Source: Rhodococcus sp. 105337 (lineage in GTDB: Bacteria; Actinomycetota; Actinomycetes; Mycobacteriales; Mycobacteriaceae). Taken from it: a stretch of DNA of 64,000 bases. Below are positions 16,551-25,860 of this stretch, one piece after another. Position numbers and translations under genes: made by a program. The stretch covers positions 62,001-126,000 of the forward strand of contig NZ_JABAGQ010000003.1 of the NCBI RefSeq assembly GCF_012844225.1, written 5' to 3'. Position 1 is the first letter of the stretch, and each line of letters opens with the position of its first letter. A model generated the notes under the pieces. That model was not told where the DNA came from. It did not search any database and saw nothing but the letters and a program-made list of their open reading frames with translations.

Positions 16551-16562
16551 CCCCGCGAGGGT

Positions 16563-16829
16563 CTAGCGGCGGCGACGCCAGACGACGACCAGCACGACGG
16601 CGACGAGAACTGCCCCGGCTGCGGCAATCAGGTCGGGGCGGTTCCGTACCGCTTCGACGCGCTCGTCGGCCGCGTGCTTGACGCGGGTGGGCACGTCCAG
16701 CCGGTCGGTCAGTTCGCCTACCGTCGCAGCGAGTTCGGCGCGCTGCTGTTCGATATCGGGCTCGGGTCCGCCCGACCCGTTGGGGGTCGACTCGGTGGGC
16801 CCGGTGTTGGAAGAGTCGGGTCGGCTCAT
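16563..16829 (-). CDS. DUF3618 domain small membrane protein
   Basis: 88 aa. The N-terminal half (EPDIEQQRAELAATVGELTDRLDVPTRVK) is the DUF3618 amphipathic helix, and the end is one membrane helix (about 67-84) followed by RRRR. The start overlaps the stop of the holin-like gene (ATGA). It is the third gene of a compact envelope operon. The family function is unknown. Confidence 0.82.
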   Translation of the reverse strand: MSRPDSSNTGPTESTPNGSGGPEPDIEQQRAELAATVGELTDRLDVPTRVKHAADERVEAVRNRPDLIAAAGAVLVAVVLVVVWRRRR

Positions 16830-17254
16830 TGCATTGCTCCCTTCGCGGCGGCCACGTCGGCCCGAACGCTGTCGACCGCGTGTGCCGGCATCGGCGGCGC
16901 GGCATTCTTGGCCTTCGAGGCGCCGACGGCCGCGAGGATGCCCCCGATCACGAGAACCACAACGGCGACGATCAGTGCCGCCAGCCAGGGGTCCACGGCG
17001 GTCGCGAGCCCCAGCACACCCGCCGCTATGAGGGTGGCGAGCCCGAGGTAGAGCAGAAGCGCACCGGCCCCGGAGATTCCGGCACCGATACCGATCCTGG
17101 TGCCCTTGGACTTCACTTCGTCGAGGGCATGGGTGACTTCGGTGCGCACGAGGGTGGAGACCTGCGCGGTCAGCCGTTCGGTGAGTTCGACAGTGGACAG
17201 TTCGGAGGGCTGGGCCGCCACGTGACGCGCACCCCCTCCGGTCGGTTCCGTCAT
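16826..17254 (-). CDS. Phage_holin_3_6/Holin-X superfamily membrane protein
   Basis: 142 aa. A soluble helix (SELSTVELTERLTAQVSTLVRTEVTHALDEVK, about 18-49) precedes two hydrophobic helices (about 55-80 and 88-111). This is the actinobacterial Holin-X/DUF1469 layout. The name is historical; these chromosomal proteins are not known to be lytic. Both ends overlap neighbours by 4 bases, giving a tightly coupled three-gene unit. Confidence 0.82.
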   Translation of the reverse strand: MTEPTGGGARHVAAQPSELSTVELTERLTAQVSTLVRTEVTHALDEVKSKGTRIGIGAGISGAGALLLYLGLATLIAAGVLGLATAVDPWLAALIVAVVVLVIGGILAAVGASKAKNAAPPMPAHAVDSVRADVAAAKGAMQ

Positions 17255-18324
17255 GTTCGTTCCCCTTCCTGGTTGTCGCCGACTTCTCCACGCAGGCGAC
17301 GCCCGCGTTCGATCAGTTCTTGATGCTTCGCCTGGTTCTTCTCACTCGCACGGGTGTCGCGCGGGGGCAGTTGGAGGGTCTTCTCCGCTTCGATTCCACC
17401 TTGCAACTGCCGACCACGTTCGAGTTCCGCATCGAATTCGGCCCCGAACAGCAGTGCCAGGTTGGTGATCCACAACCACAACAGGAAGATCACCGCACCG
17501 GCGAGCGAACCGTAGGTCTTGTTGTAACTCCCGAAATTGCTGACGTACACCGCGAACAGCACCGACGCGACGATCCAGACCACGATCGCGATCACAGAAC
17601 CGACGCTCACCCACCGGAACTTGGGCTGCTTGACGTTGGGTGTGGCGTAGTAGAGCACCGCCACAAGGACGATGACGAGTATCAGCATCACGGGCCACTT
17701 CGCGATGTTCCAGACCGTCACCGCTGTCTCGCCCAGGCCGACGACGTCACCGATGGTGCGGGCGATCGGTCCGCTCACCACGAGCATCAGGCCCGTTGCA
17801 CCGGCGAAGACCAGGACGAGCGCCGTCACCAGCAGCATCTGGGGGCGCAGCTTCCAGATCGGGCGTCCCTCTTCGATCTCGTAGATGCGATTCATGGCGC
17901 GGCCGAAGGCCCCCACGTAGCCGGAAGCCGACCAGAGGGCACCGAGAACACCGATGACGAGGGCGAGGCCGGCGGTGGGTGCCTGCACCAACTGTTCGAT
18001 GGGTCCGCGCAGGGTGTCGACCGCGGAGGACGGTCCCAGATCCTCGACCATCTGGAGCACCGCATCCACGGTGGCCTGGCCCTGCCCGAAGACGCCGAGC
18101 AACGAGACCACGACCAGCAACGCAGGAAACAGCGACAGGATGGCGTAGTAGGTCAGCGACGCCGCCAGATCGGTGCACTGATCTCGGCTGAACTCCCGCA
18201 CGGTCCTCTTGACCACGTATTTCCACGACGGCTTCTCGATGTCCGTCGGAGAGTCGGGCTTGCGCGCATCGTTCGGTGCCACGGTTGCGCCGGCCGCACC
18301 GTCCCCGCCGTGTTGGTCCGTCAT
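17251..18324 (-). CDS. YihY/BrkB-family inner-membrane protein
   Basis: 357 aa from ATG 18324. The core has six or more membrane helices with family landmarks: CTDLAASLTYYAILSLFPALL near the N-terminus, SASGYVGAFGRAMNRIY in the middle, and LWLWITNLALLFGAEFDAELER near the end. Once named RNase BN or virulence factor BrkB, the family has no settled function, though a transporter role is suspected. It is the first gene of the operon with the holin-like and DUF3618 genes. Confidence 0.88.
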   Translation of the reverse strand: MTDQHGGDGAAGATVAPNDARKPDSPTDIEKPSWKYVVKRTVREFSRDQCTDLAASLTYYAILSLFPALLVVVSLLGVFGQGQATVDAVLQMVEDLGPSSAVDTLRGPIEQLVQAPTAGLALVIGVLGALWSASGYVGAFGRAMNRIYEIEEGRPIWKLRPQMLLVTALVLVFAGATGLMLVVSGPIARTIGDVVGLGETAVTVWNIAKWPVMLILVIVLVAVLYYATPNVKQPKFRWVSVGSVIAIVVWIVASVLFAVYVSNFGSYNKTYGSLAGAVIFLLWLWITNLALLFGAEFDAELERGRQLQGGIEAEKTLQLPPRDTRASEKNQAKHQELIERGRRLRGEVGDNQEGERT

Positions 18325-18370
18325 GGCACTCGGGTACCGCGTCGTCGCCCGCACCAAACCGTATCGGCAC

Positions 18371-18387
18371 TACGTAAAACGTACGAT
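18371..18387 (+). promoter_or_regulatory. Palindrome overlapping a leaderless promoter
   Basis: TACGT-AAA-ACGTA (18371-18383) is a perfect inverted repeat. It overlaps TACGAT (18382-18387), a good actinobacterial -10 box, which sits 6 bases before the ATG at 18394. This spacing predicts a leaderless mRNA for the flavin-reductase-like gene, with the palindrome placed as a repressor site. Confidence 0.5.
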
Positions 18388-18393
18388 CGGAGC

Positions 18394-18906
18394 ATGTCCG
18401 ACACCGATGCAGTCCGCGGCTCCTCCGAGGGGTTCGCCGACATCATGTCCCAGCTCGACTACCCGATGTACATTGTCACGACGCGCGGCGGAGAAGAACG
18501 CAGCGGGTGCCTCGTCGGGTTCACGACTCAGACGGGCATCGATCCGGCACGCTTCCTCGTCGCCATCTCGAACAAGAACCACACCTTCCGTGTCGCCCAG
18601 GAGGCCGAGTACCTCGCCGTGCATGTCCTCTCCCCCGAGAACCGCGCGATATCGGAGCTTTTCGGGGAGCAGACAGGCGACGAGATCGACAAGTTCTCGC
18701 AGTGCGCGTGGAGCGAGGGTCCGCACGGCCTGCCGATCCTCGACGGCGCAGCCGGCTGGTTCGTCGGGCGCGTGCTGGGCAGATTCGATCTCGGCGACCA
18801 CATGGGGTTCCTGCTCGATCCCGAGGAGGGCGAACTCCGCGAGAAGCTGGACAAGCTGCTGACCTTCCGCGACGTGAGCGACATGGACGCCGGCCACGGC
18901 GCGTGA
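18394..18906 (+). CDS. Flavin reductase-like, FMN-binding domain protein
   Basis: 170 aa. YPMYIVTTRGGEERSGCLVGFTTQTGIDPARFLVAISNKN is the start of the flavin-reductase-like split-barrel fold that binds FMN and often serves a monooxygenase; HVLSPENRAISELFGEQTG is the following conserved helix. The family covers NAD(P)H:flavin oxidoreductases and some proteins of unknown activity. It is likely leaderless and precedes the RibD-like gene by 38 bases, so co-transcription is plausible. Confidence 0.83.
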   Translation: MSDTDAVRGSSEGFADIMSQLDYPMYIVTTRGGEERSGCLVGFTTQTGIDPARFLVAISNKNHTFRVAQEAEYLAVHVLSPENRAISELFGEQTGDEIDKFSQCAWSEGPHGLPILDGAAGWFVGRVLGRFDLGDHMGFLLDPEEGELREKLDKLLTFRDVSDMDAGHGA

Positions 18907-18944
18907 CATAGCGGGGAACGAACCGGCGTGATCTGATCGGGTGC

Positions 18945-19718
18945 ATGCACCAACTCGACGACCCCGCCTCCCCCACCGCCGTCGGCGACGATCGGCTCCG
19001 GCAGTTGTACGCGTATCCGGAAGGGCTCGAGCGCCCGTGGATGCGCGTCAACTTCGTGTCCTCCCTCGACGGTGCGGTCGCGGTGGAAGGCCGGTCCGGG
19101 GCGCTCGGCACCCCGTCGGACAAGAAGGTCTTCGGGCTGCTCAGGGAACTCGCGGACGTGATCCTCGTCGGCGCGGGCACCGTGCGCACCGAAAACTACG
19201 GGGGCGCGCGCACCAGCGAGACGCTTCGTGCGCGTCGTGAAGCGGACGGGCTCGACGCCGTGCCTCCCATCGCGGTCGTGACGACGTCCTGCTACTTCCC
19301 GTCGGATCTGAGGCTGTTCACCGATACCACGGTGCCTCCGATCGTGTTCACCAGTGCGAGCGCCCCTGTCGCCAACCGCCGCAGGGCGGAGGACGCCGGT
19401 GCCGACGTCCGGGTGATCGCCGACGACACCATCGACGGTGCAGCCCTGCTCGCCGCCGTCACGAAGGCCGGATGGACGCGCGTACTGTGCGAAGGAGGTC
19501 CGCAATTGTTCGGCAGCATGATCGAAGCCGACATCGTCGACGACCTGTGCCTGACGTTCGCCCCCGTTCTCGCGGCGGGCGCTGCGGGGCGCATCGCCTC
19601 GACGCCGACTCCCGTCGTCACCCCCATGCGACGGACCCACCTGGTCGCCGACGACGACGGCACCCTGCTCACCCGATGGATTCGAGACGACAGAGAAGGA
19701 GCTTCCCGTGGCCGATGA
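18945..19718 (+). CDS. RibD C-terminal/pyrimidine reductase-like protein (Rv2671-like)
   Basis: 257 aa, one RibD_C domain. WMRVNFVSSLDGAVAVEG (about 32-49) and GAGTVRTENYG are the NADPH/substrate motifs; VLCEGGPQLFGSMIEADIVDDLCLTFAP is the C-terminal signature. It resembles M. tuberculosis Rv2671, which can supply dihydrofolate reductase activity when overexpressed (known). Its normal substrate is uncertain. The end overlaps the CinA-like gene by 11 bases. Confidence 0.82.
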   Translation: MHQLDDPASPTAVGDDRLRQLYAYPEGLERPWMRVNFVSSLDGAVAVEGRSGALGTPSDKKVFGLLRELADVILVGAGTVRTENYGGARTSETLRARREADGLDAVPPIAVVTTSCYFPSDLRLFTDTTVPPIVFTSASAPVANRRRAEDAGADVRVIADDTIDGAALLAAVTKAGWTRVLCEGGPQLFGSMIEADIVDDLCLTFAPVLAAGAAGRIASTPTPVVTPMRRTHLVADDDGTLLTRWIRDDREGASRGR

Positions 19719-20199
19719 CGACATTGTCGAAGGAACCGATCGTTCCGACGACTTGATCGAACGACTCGCCGACCTCGCGTCCGAGCGCAGTCTGACGGTG
19801 GGGTGCGCGGAGTCCCTCACCGCGGGAACGCTGGCGGCGCGCCTCGGCGCCGCGAAAGGCAGTTCGGAGTGGTTTCGCGGCGGCATCGTCGCGTACTCAC
19901 GCGAAGTGAAACACGGTCTGCTCCGCGTTCCCGAGGGACCGGTCGTGAGCGAGCAAGCTGTCCGGGCCATGGCCGAGTCCACCTCGCGCCTGCTCGAAGC
20001 GGAGATCGTGGTTGCCGTGAGCGGGGCGGGCGGACCCGACTCGCAGGACGGGCGCCCGCCGGGCACAGTCTGGTTCGCTACGACCGGGCCGGAGGGAACC
20101 CGGTGCGAGGAAAAGCAATTCGAGGGTGACCCCCAAAAAGTGCTCGCCCGGACGGTGCGTCATGCCCTAACGTTGCTCGTCGATCGGGCACAGGCCTGA
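19708..20199 (+). CDS. CinA C-terminal-type nicotinamide-nucleotide amidohydrolase (PncC-like)
   Basis: 163 aa, only the CinA C-terminal domain. VGCAESLTAGTLAARLGAAKGSSEWFRGGIVAYS holds the Ser/Gly-rich active-site region, and VSGAGGPDSQDGRPPGTVWFA is the second motif. PncC deamidates NMN, recycling the pyridine nucleotide by-product of DNA ligase. GTG 19708 lies inside the previous gene with GAAGGAG 7 bases upstream, so translation is probably coupled. Confidence 0.85.
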   Translation: MADDDIVEGTDRSDDLIERLADLASERSLTVGCAESLTAGTLAARLGAAKGSSEWFRGGIVAYSREVKHGLLRVPEGPVVSEQAVRAMAESTSRLLEAEIVVAVSGAGGPDSQDGRPPGTVWFATTGPEGTRCEEKQFEGDPQKVLARTVRHALTLLVDRAQA

Positions 20200-20219
20200 C
20201 TGCCGAGACGGGAGCATTC

Positions 20220-20789
20220 TTGCGCACACTGACCTACTACGTGGCCACCACGCTCGACGGGTTCATCGCCGACCCGTCGGGCGGGTTCGATTTCTTTCCG
20301 GTACCCGACGAACTGGTGTCGGTACTCGTCGAGGAGTTCCCGGAAACGATCCCCACCCAGGCGCGTGCGCATCTCGGGATCGACCCGCCGAACAAGAACT
20401 TCGACGCGGTGGTCATGGGCAGACGCACGTGGGAGCCGTCCCTCGATGACGGGGTCACGAGTTCGTATCAGCATCTGAAGCAGTACGTCTTCTCCACCAC
20501 GATGAGCGAAGCACCGGACGACACCGTCACACTCGTCGCCAGCGATCCGCTCGCGTACGTGCGAGAACTGAAGCAGCAGGACGGCGGAGGAATCTGGTTG
20601 TGCGGGGGCGGCTCTCTCGCGGGCGCGCTGTTACCCGAGATCGACGAACTCGTCCTGAAGGTCAGTCCGATCGTGGCGGGCAACGGAATACCGTTGTTCC
20701 GCGCGGACTTCGCACCGCATCACTTCGATCCCGTCGAGAGTCGCTCGGTCGCGGGCGTCACGATCACTCGTCTCGCTGCCCGTCGCTGA
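20220..20789 (+). CDS. Dihydrofolate reductase-family protein (RibD_C fold)
   Basis: 189 aa. TTG start with GGAG 6 bases upstream. Landmarks: YYVATTLDGFIADPSG at the N-terminus, DAVVMGRRTWE in the middle, and IWLCGGGSLAGALLPEIDELVLKVSPIVAGNGIPLF at the end. It belongs to the YwjB/YyaP-like RibD_C group, whose reactions are unknown. With the Rv2671-like gene above, the operon holds two enzymes of the same fold. Confidence 0.82.
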   Translation: MRTLTYYVATTLDGFIADPSGGFDFFPVPDELVSVLVEEFPETIPTQARAHLGIDPPNKNFDAVVMGRRTWEPSLDDGVTSSYQHLKQYVFSTTMSEAPDDTVTLVASDPLAYVRELKQQDGGGIWLCGGGSLAGALLPEIDELVLKVSPIVAGNGIPLFRADFAPHHFDPVESRSVAGVTITRLAARR

Positions 20790-20796
20790 CCGTGCC

Positions 20797-20828
20797 GCCG
20801 CCGTGACAGCGACGGCTGTCACGGCGGC
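20797..20828. terminator. Bidirectional hairpin terminator
   Basis: A perfect 14-bp stem (GCCGCCGTGACAGC / GCTGTCACGGCGGC) with a GACG loop lies between the ends of two convergent genes (20789 and 20835). There is no T-run, as is common in actinobacteria. Confidence 0.8.
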
Positions 20829-20834
20829 ACCGGA

Positions 20835-22634
20835 TCAGAGGACGGAGGGGTCGACGTCCAGGGTGGTGCGGTCGAGGCTCGCGAGCAGATCGAACTGCGG
20901 CCCCGTCTTCGGAAGTTCGAATCGGAAGAAGTACCGGGCCGCCGCGCGCTTGCCGTCGTAGAACGCGCCGTCCCGCTCGCCCACGGCGAGGAGTTGTTCG
21001 AGCCAGATCCACGCGACCACCACATGCCCGACCGCTTCGAGGTAGACGGTCGAGTTTGCGAGCGCGACAGCCGGATCGCCGGTCGACCACAGGGCGGTGG
21101 TCGTCTCCCCCACCCGCACGACGGCACGCTGCAACTGCTGCGCGTACTCCGCGGCGTCGCCACCGGCGTCCAGCGCCTTCGTCACGGTCTCGCCGATGGT
21201 CTCTCCCAGCACCGCGAGCGCGGCGCCACCTTGCATGATCACCTTGCGGCCGAGGAGGTCCATCCCTTGAATGCCGTGGGTGCCTTCGTGAATCGGGTTG
21301 AGGCGATTGTCGCGGTAGTACTGTTCGACATCGAATTCCCGGGTGTACCCGTAACCGCCGAGCACCTGGATCGCAAGACTGTTGGCTTCGAGGCACCACT
21401 GCGACGGCCACGACTTGGCAATCGGGGTGAGCAGGTCCAGCAGAAGCCCCGCACGCGACCGGGCTGCCTCGTCAGGTGCGGTCCGCTGTTCGTCGACGAG
21501 GGTGGAACAGTACAGGCCGAGCGCCAGCGCACCTTCCACGTAGGACTTCTGCGCCAACAGCATCCGGCGTACGTCGGGGTGTTCGACGAGGGCCACCTGA
21601 GGGGAAGCCGGGTCTTTCGCGCCGAGTGGGCGGCCCTGTGTCCGGGTGCGTGCGTAGTCGAGCGACTGGAGGTATCCGGCGTAGCCGAGCGAGGTCGCGA
21701 GGAATCCGACCCCGATCCGTGCCTCGTTCATCATGTGGAACATGTAGGACAGGCCCTTGTTCGGCTCCCCGAGAAGATAGCCGACCGCTCCCGCCTCTCC
21801 GCCCGGTGTGTACGTGCCTTCGCCGAGGTTCAGCAGTGTGTTCGTGGTGCCGCGATTGCCCATCTTGTGGTTGAGGCCCACCAGGGCGACGTCGTTCCGG
21901 TCGCCCAGCGTGCCGTCCGGCTCGACGAGGAACTTGGGAACGATGAACAGCGAGATGCCCTTGACGCCGGCGGGGCCTCCCGGAATCTTGGCGAGCACCA
22001 GATGCACGATGTTCTCGGTCAATTCGTGGTCGCCGCCGGAGATCCACATCTTCGTTCCGGTCAGGCGGTAGGTGCCGTCGCCCACTGGCACGGCCTTGGT
22101 GGTGATGTCGGCGAGCGACGAGCCTGCCTGCGGCTCGGACAGACACATGGTGCCGAAGAACCGGCCTTCGAGCATGTGCGGCACGAAGGTGGCGATCTGC
22201 TCGTCGCTGCCGTGCGCGACGAGCAGGCTTGCATTGGCCGCGGTGAGGAACGGGTACGCGGAGGTGCCTGCATTCGCCGCCTGGAACCACGCCATCGACG
22301 CGCGCAGAACCGCGATGGGCAACTGCATGCCGCCGTGCGCTTCGTCGAACCCGCCGGCGATCAGCCCCGCCTTGGAGAAGAGGTCGAGTGCGGCCTTGAC
22401 CTCCGGGATGATCTCGACGCGGCCGTCCTCGTCCATCCGGGGTTCCTGAGCATCGGCCTTCTTGTTGTGCGTCGCGAAATGCTTCGTAGCGATGTCCGCA
22501 CTCAGGTCCAGCACCGCGTCGAACGTTTCACGGGAATGCTCCGCGAACCGCGAACGGGTGGTCAGGGACTCGATGTCGAGCCAGTCGTACAGCAAGAAGT
22601 CCAGGTCGCGGCGGGACAGCACGGGAGCAGGCAT
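20835..22634 (-). CDS. Acyl-CoA dehydrogenase with C-terminal extension (AidB/DmdC-like)
   Basis: 599 aa, the length of the long ACAD subgroup (PF12806 C-terminal extension). Landmarks: [19 protein letters not shown] (FAD contact), [34 protein letters not shown], and [34 protein letters not shown] with the catalytic Glu. It oxidises an acyl-CoA at the alpha-beta bond using FAD. The substrate is unknown; DmdC relatives act on methylmercaptopropionyl-CoA. The start has GGACCCCTCC upstream, a weak site. Confidence 0.88.
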   Translation of the reverse strand: MPAPVLSRRDLDFLLYDWLDIESLTTRSRFAEHSRETFDAVLDLSADIATKHFATHNKKADAQEPRMDEDGRVEIIPEVKAALDLFSKAGLIAGGFDEAHGGMQLPIAVLRASMAWFQAANAGTSAYPFLTAANASLLVAHGSDEQIATFVPHMLEGRFFGTMCLSEPQAGSSLADITTKAVPVGDGTYRLTGTKMWISGGDHELTENIVHLVLAKIPGGPAGVKGISLFIVPKFLVEPDGTLGDRNDVALVGLNHKMGNRGTTNTLLNLGEGTYTPGGEAGAVGYLLGEPNKGLSYMFHMMNEARIGVGFLATSLGYAGYLQSLDYARTRTQGRPLGAKDPASPQVALVEHPDVRRMLLAQKSYVEGALALGLYCSTLVDEQRTAPDEAARSRAGLLLDLLTPIAKSWPSQWCLEANSLAIQVLGGYGYTREFDVEQYYRDNRLNPIHEGTHGIQGMDLLGRKVIMQGGAALAVLGETIGETVTKALDAGGDAAEYAQQLQRAVVRVGETTTALWSTGDPAVALANSTVYLEAVGHVVVAWIWLEQLLAVGERDGAFYDGKRAAARYFFRFELPKTGPQFDLLASLDRTTLDVDPSVL

Positions 22635-22783
22635 GGAGGGGTCCTTTCGGCGGAGTACCGATCGAGCGCGCACCCAGTAGAGCAATCCGGGCGGGCCGGA
22701 CGACCGGCGGGGTGGCAGCCGTGGGTGCACGGTACCGCGCGATGCTTGGCGCCGACGCCACGAATACGGGAATACTGCCCTTC

Positions 22784-23467
22784 ATGAGCGGATCCCCTTC
22801 TGTGCTGGTCGTCGACGACGACGCGGACGTCCTCGCCTCCCTGCACCGCGGTCTCCGCCTCTCCGGATTCTCGGTGTTGACCGCCGCCGGGGGTGCCGAA
22901 GCCCTCGAAGTCGTAGAAGCCGAGCGGCCCGACGTGATGGTGCTCGACATGAACATGCCCGGTCTCGACGGGACAGCCGTCATCACCACCCTGCGCGGTG
23001 CGGGGGACGACATCCCGATCTGCGTGCTCAGTGCCCGCGACACCGTCGACGACCGCATCGCCGGGCTCGAATCCGGCGCCGACGACTACCTGACCAAACC
23101 GTTCGTCCTCGCCGAACTCGTCGCGCGTATCAAAGCAATGCTGCGCCGCCGCGCACCGGCCGACGATCAGGCGGTGCGGGTCGGCGCCCTGCGCATAGAA
23201 CCGGCGGGCCGGCGGGTGTTCGTCGACGGCGATCCCGTGGACATGACCAAACGCGAATTCGAGCTGCTCGAGGTCCTGGCCCGCAATGCGGGCATCGTGC
23301 TCTCCCGCGAGCGCCTGTTGTCGCTCGTGTGGGGCTACGACTTCACCTCAGACACCAACGTCGTGGACGTGTTCGTCGGCTATCTCCGCCGCAAGCTCGA
23401 ATCAGGTGGCCGCGCCCGGCTCGTCCACACCGTGCGCGGCGTCGGCTTCGTTCTCCGGGAGCCCTGA
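22784..23467 (+). CDS. prrA: OmpR-type response regulator PrrA
   Basis: 227 aa. The receiver domain has the acidic pocket VVDDDADV, phospho-acceptor Asp55 in VLDMNMPG, and Lys105 in LTKPF. The C-terminal winged helix (about 130-225) includes [15 protein letters not shown] and [13 protein letters not shown]. It matches PrrA of mycobacteria, essential in M. tuberculosis and tied to nitrogen and respiratory adaptation (known). One base separates its stop from the kinase start, so prrAB is one operon. Confidence 0.9.
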   Translation: MSGSPSVLVVDDDADVLASLHRGLRLSGFSVLTAAGGAEALEVVEAERPDVMVLDMNMPGLDGTAVITTLRGAGDDIPICVLSARDTVDDRIAGLESGADDYLTKPFVLAELVARIKAMLRRRAPADDQAVRVGALRIEPAGRRVFVDGDPVDMTKREFELLEVLARNAGIVLSRERLLSLVWGYDFTSDTNVVDVFVGYLRRKLESGGRARLVHTVRGVGFVLREP

Positions 23468-23468
23468 G

Positions 23469-24794
23469 GTGCCCCGCTCGTTCTCGTTGCGCGCACGAGT
23501 GGCCACCGCGACCGCGCTGGGCACGACCATCGTCGTGGGGATTCTGGGTGTCATTGTGGCGCTGGCAATTTCGCGCAACAATCTGGCACAACTCGACCGG
23601 CGCCTCGACCTCGCCGCCGATGTGCTGGCAGCCAACGCCGCGGCCGCCGAATTGTTCCTGCCGGTATTCGGCGACGGCGGTGCGTTCGCCATGACGATCC
23701 GCGCGGAACCCGACGGCGCACTGCGGGCGAGCACGCCCACGGAACTGCCCGTCCTCGAACCCGGCGCGCAGACCGTCACCCTCGACGGGATCGACTACCG
23801 CGCGTACACCACCCCCATCGAATCGAATCGCGGTCTGATGTCGGTGGCCGTCCTGCTGGCCGAGGCGCAGGATGTGACCACGGATCAGCACCGGCAGGTA
23901 TTGATCGCCGGCGCCGTCGCAGTGGCCGCCGCGACCGGTCTCGGCTGGCTGCTCGGCGGTGGCGCGGTGCGTCCGCTCGTCGACCTGACCCGCCGGATCG
24001 TCGCCCGCGACCGGGATCTCTCGCCACGCCCGTCCGGAGTCACGGAAGCCGACGAACTCGCGTCGGCGGTGGGCGCGATGCTCGACGACGTGGCACGCGC
24101 GCGTGCCGCCACCGACGCCGCGCTGGCCACGGCGCGTGACTTCGCGGCGGCAGCGGCACACGAAATGCGGACGCCCCTTACGGCGATGCGGACGGACATC
24201 GAAGTACTCACGACCCTCGACCTCGAGGCGGACGACCGGTCCGAGATACTCACCGACCTCGCGCGCACTCAGGCACGGCTGGAAGCGACCCTCAACGACC
24301 TCGAACGCCTCGCCAGAGGCGACCTGTCCACCGACCGCGATTTCGTCGACGTCGATCCCGTCGAGATCTGCGACACCGCTGCCGCGGACGCGATGCGCCG
24401 ATATCCGGGCCTGACCGTGGACGTCCGCGGGGATGCCGGCCGGACGCTGCGCGGCCTGCCCGCAGGCCTGCGACTCGTGGTGGACAACGCGATCACCAAT
24501 GCCGTCCGGCACGGCGGCGCATCGCTCGTTCGGATCACCGTCTCGAGGGACGATGCCGCCACCAGCCTGATCGTCGACGACGACGGAGTGGGTGTCCCCG
24601 CCGACGAACGCTCGGCAGTGTTCGAACGGTTCCGGCGCGGATCGAATTCCCGCCGGACCGGGTCCGGGCTCGGACTGGCACTGGTCGCGCAGCAGGCAAC
24701 CCTGCACGGCGGCGACGCACACCTGGACGAGAGTCCGCTCGGGGGAGCACGCCTCGTCGTCCGGTTGCCCCGCACGCGCCCCCGCGATCGATGA
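23469..24794 (+). CDS. prrB: Sensor histidine kinase PrrB
   Basis: 441 aa from GTG 23469. Two membrane helices (about 12-34 and 143-164) flank an extracytoplasmic sensor loop, then a HAMP domain and the dimerisation helix with His231 in AAHEMRTPLT. The ATPase part has the N-box VVDNAITNAVRHGG, DDDGVGVP and GSGLGLAL. It is the partner of PrrA; phosphotransfer controls PrrA output. Confidence 0.9.
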   Translation: MPRSFSLRARVATATALGTTIVVGILGVIVALAISRNNLAQLDRRLDLAADVLAANAAAAELFLPVFGDGGAFAMTIRAEPDGALRASTPTELPVLEPGAQTVTLDGIDYRAYTTPIESNRGLMSVAVLLAEAQDVTTDQHRQVLIAGAVAVAAATGLGWLLGGGAVRPLVDLTRRIVARDRDLSPRPSGVTEADELASAVGAMLDDVARARAATDAALATARDFAAAAAHEMRTPLTAMRTDIEVLTTLDLEADDRSEILTDLARTQARLEATLNDLERLARGDLSTDRDFVDVDPVEICDTAAADAMRRYPGLTVDVRGDAGRTLRGLPAGLRLVVDNAITNAVRHGGASLVRITVSRDDAATSLIVDDDGVGVPADERSAVFERFRRGSNSRRTGSGLGLALVAQQATLHGGDAHLDESPLGGARLVVRLPRTRPRDR

Positions 24795-24855
24795 TCGGTA
24801 CCGGCGACGTTCCCGGCACCGGCTCGATCGCGAGGGTGCATTGTGTCCGAATTAC

Positions 24856-25287
24856 TCAGTGCGGGAAGGGCTCTCCGGTGTACTCCCGCTCCTCCACGAG
24901 CACCAGCCAATTGCCGGAGTTGTCCCGCATCACCGCTTCGATGCCGTACGGCCGTTCGGCCGGTTGCTGAACGAACTCCACCCCCTTGGCAGCGAGCTCA
25001 CGATACGTCGCGTGACAGTCGTTGGTGGCAAGACCGAATCCGCCCATGGTTCCGGCGTCCAGTGCCCGCCGGATCGCGTCTGCCGTGTCGTCGGCGAGGG
25101 GCGGGCCGGGCTTGGCGAGGGTGACCTGCAGTTCGGGATGGTCGGGGTGCAGGATCGATACCCAGCGGAACCCGTCGCCCAGCGTGACGTCGGTGCCTTC
25201 GACGAATCCCATCGTGTCGGTGTAGAACTTCTTGGCTGCGTCCTGGTCGGTGACCCAGAGGGTGACCAGAGAAATGTTGGTAATCAT
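24856..25287 (-). CDS. VOC/glyoxalase-like protein beside an AraC gene
   Basis: 143 aa. ITNISLVTLWVTDQDAAKKFYTDTMGF and DNSGNWLVLVEE are VOC-fold hallmarks. It is 54 bases downstream of the AraC-type gene on the same strand, and such pairs (regulator plus VOC protein) are frequent in actinobacteria. I chose ATG 25287; the preceding in-frame TTG is less likely. Function unknown. Confidence 0.82.
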   Translation of the reverse strand: MITNISLVTLWVTDQDAAKKFYTDTMGFVEGTDVTLGDGFRWVSILHPDHPELQVTLAKPGPPLADDTADAIRRALDAGTMGGFGLATNDCHATYRELAAKGVEFVQQPAERPYGIEAVMRDNSGNWLVLVEEREYTGEPFPH

Positions 25288-25341
25288 GTATTCCAACCTA
25301 GGGTCGGCGCCGGTGCCTGCGCTTCTCCGAAATTGCGGCGT

Positions 25342-25755
25342 TCACGACCGGTCGCTCAGGCCGTGCATGAAGACGTAGCAGCCGGGGATTCGCGGCGCAC
25401 CGGACTCGGCGAACTTCGCCTGATACACCGACGGTGACGTACCGACCAGTTGCCGGAACTTGGCGCTGAACGAACCGAGGCTGGTGTACCCGACGACGTG
25501 GCATATCTCGGTGACCGTCAGGTTGGTCGCCCGCAGCAGGTCCTGGGCTCGCTCGATGCGCCGCTCGGCGAGGTAGGCCCCCGGAGTCCTGCCGTACACC
25601 GCGGCGAAACACCGGAGGAAGTGAAACTTGGATACGCCGGCGTTGGCGGCGAGTCCGACGAGGTCGAGCGGCTCCGCATAGTCACGGTCGGCGACGTCGC
25701 GGGCGCGGCGCAGGTGCGGAAGGAGTTCCGCCGGCACCCGCACTCGTACTGCCAT
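25342..25755 (-). CDS. AraC-family regulator (single DNA-binding domain)
   Basis: 137 aa consisting almost only of the two-helix-turn-helix AraC domain: AEPLDLVGLAANAGVSKFHFLRCFAAVYGRTPGAYLAERRIERAQDLLRATN...GYTSLGSFSAKFRQLVGTSPSVY. There is no ligand domain, so an effector would have to act elsewhere. The next gene on the strand is the VOC gene, its likely target. Confidence 0.85.
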   Translation of the reverse strand: MAVRVRVPAELLPHLRRARDVADRDYAEPLDLVGLAANAGVSKFHFLRCFAAVYGRTPGAYLAERRIERAQDLLRATNLTVTEICHVVGYTSLGSFSAKFRQLVGTSPSVYQAKFAESGAPRIPGCYVFMHGLSDRS

Positions 25756-25808
25756 TACCCCAGTCTGGCAGCGAGAACCGGCGCGTGCTCGTGAATGCGC
25801 CCGGATGC

Positions 25809-25850
25809 ATGAGGGCCCGGGTCCGGCATACACCGGACTCGGGCCTTCAT
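25809..25850 (-). terminator. Hairpin terminator after the FKBP gene
   Basis: The 18-base arms ATGAGGGCCCGGGTCCGG and CCGGACTCGGGCCTTCAT pair at 16 positions plus two G-T wobbles around a 6-base loop. It lies between the FKBP stop (25861) and the AraC start (25755), so it should end transcription of the FKBP gene. Confidence 0.75.
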
Positions 25851-25860
25851 GAACGATTTT

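Noticed and set aside
20994-22787. 597-aa plus-strand frame
   Set aside because: Antisense of the acyl-CoA dehydrogenase gene; low-complexity composition and no motif.
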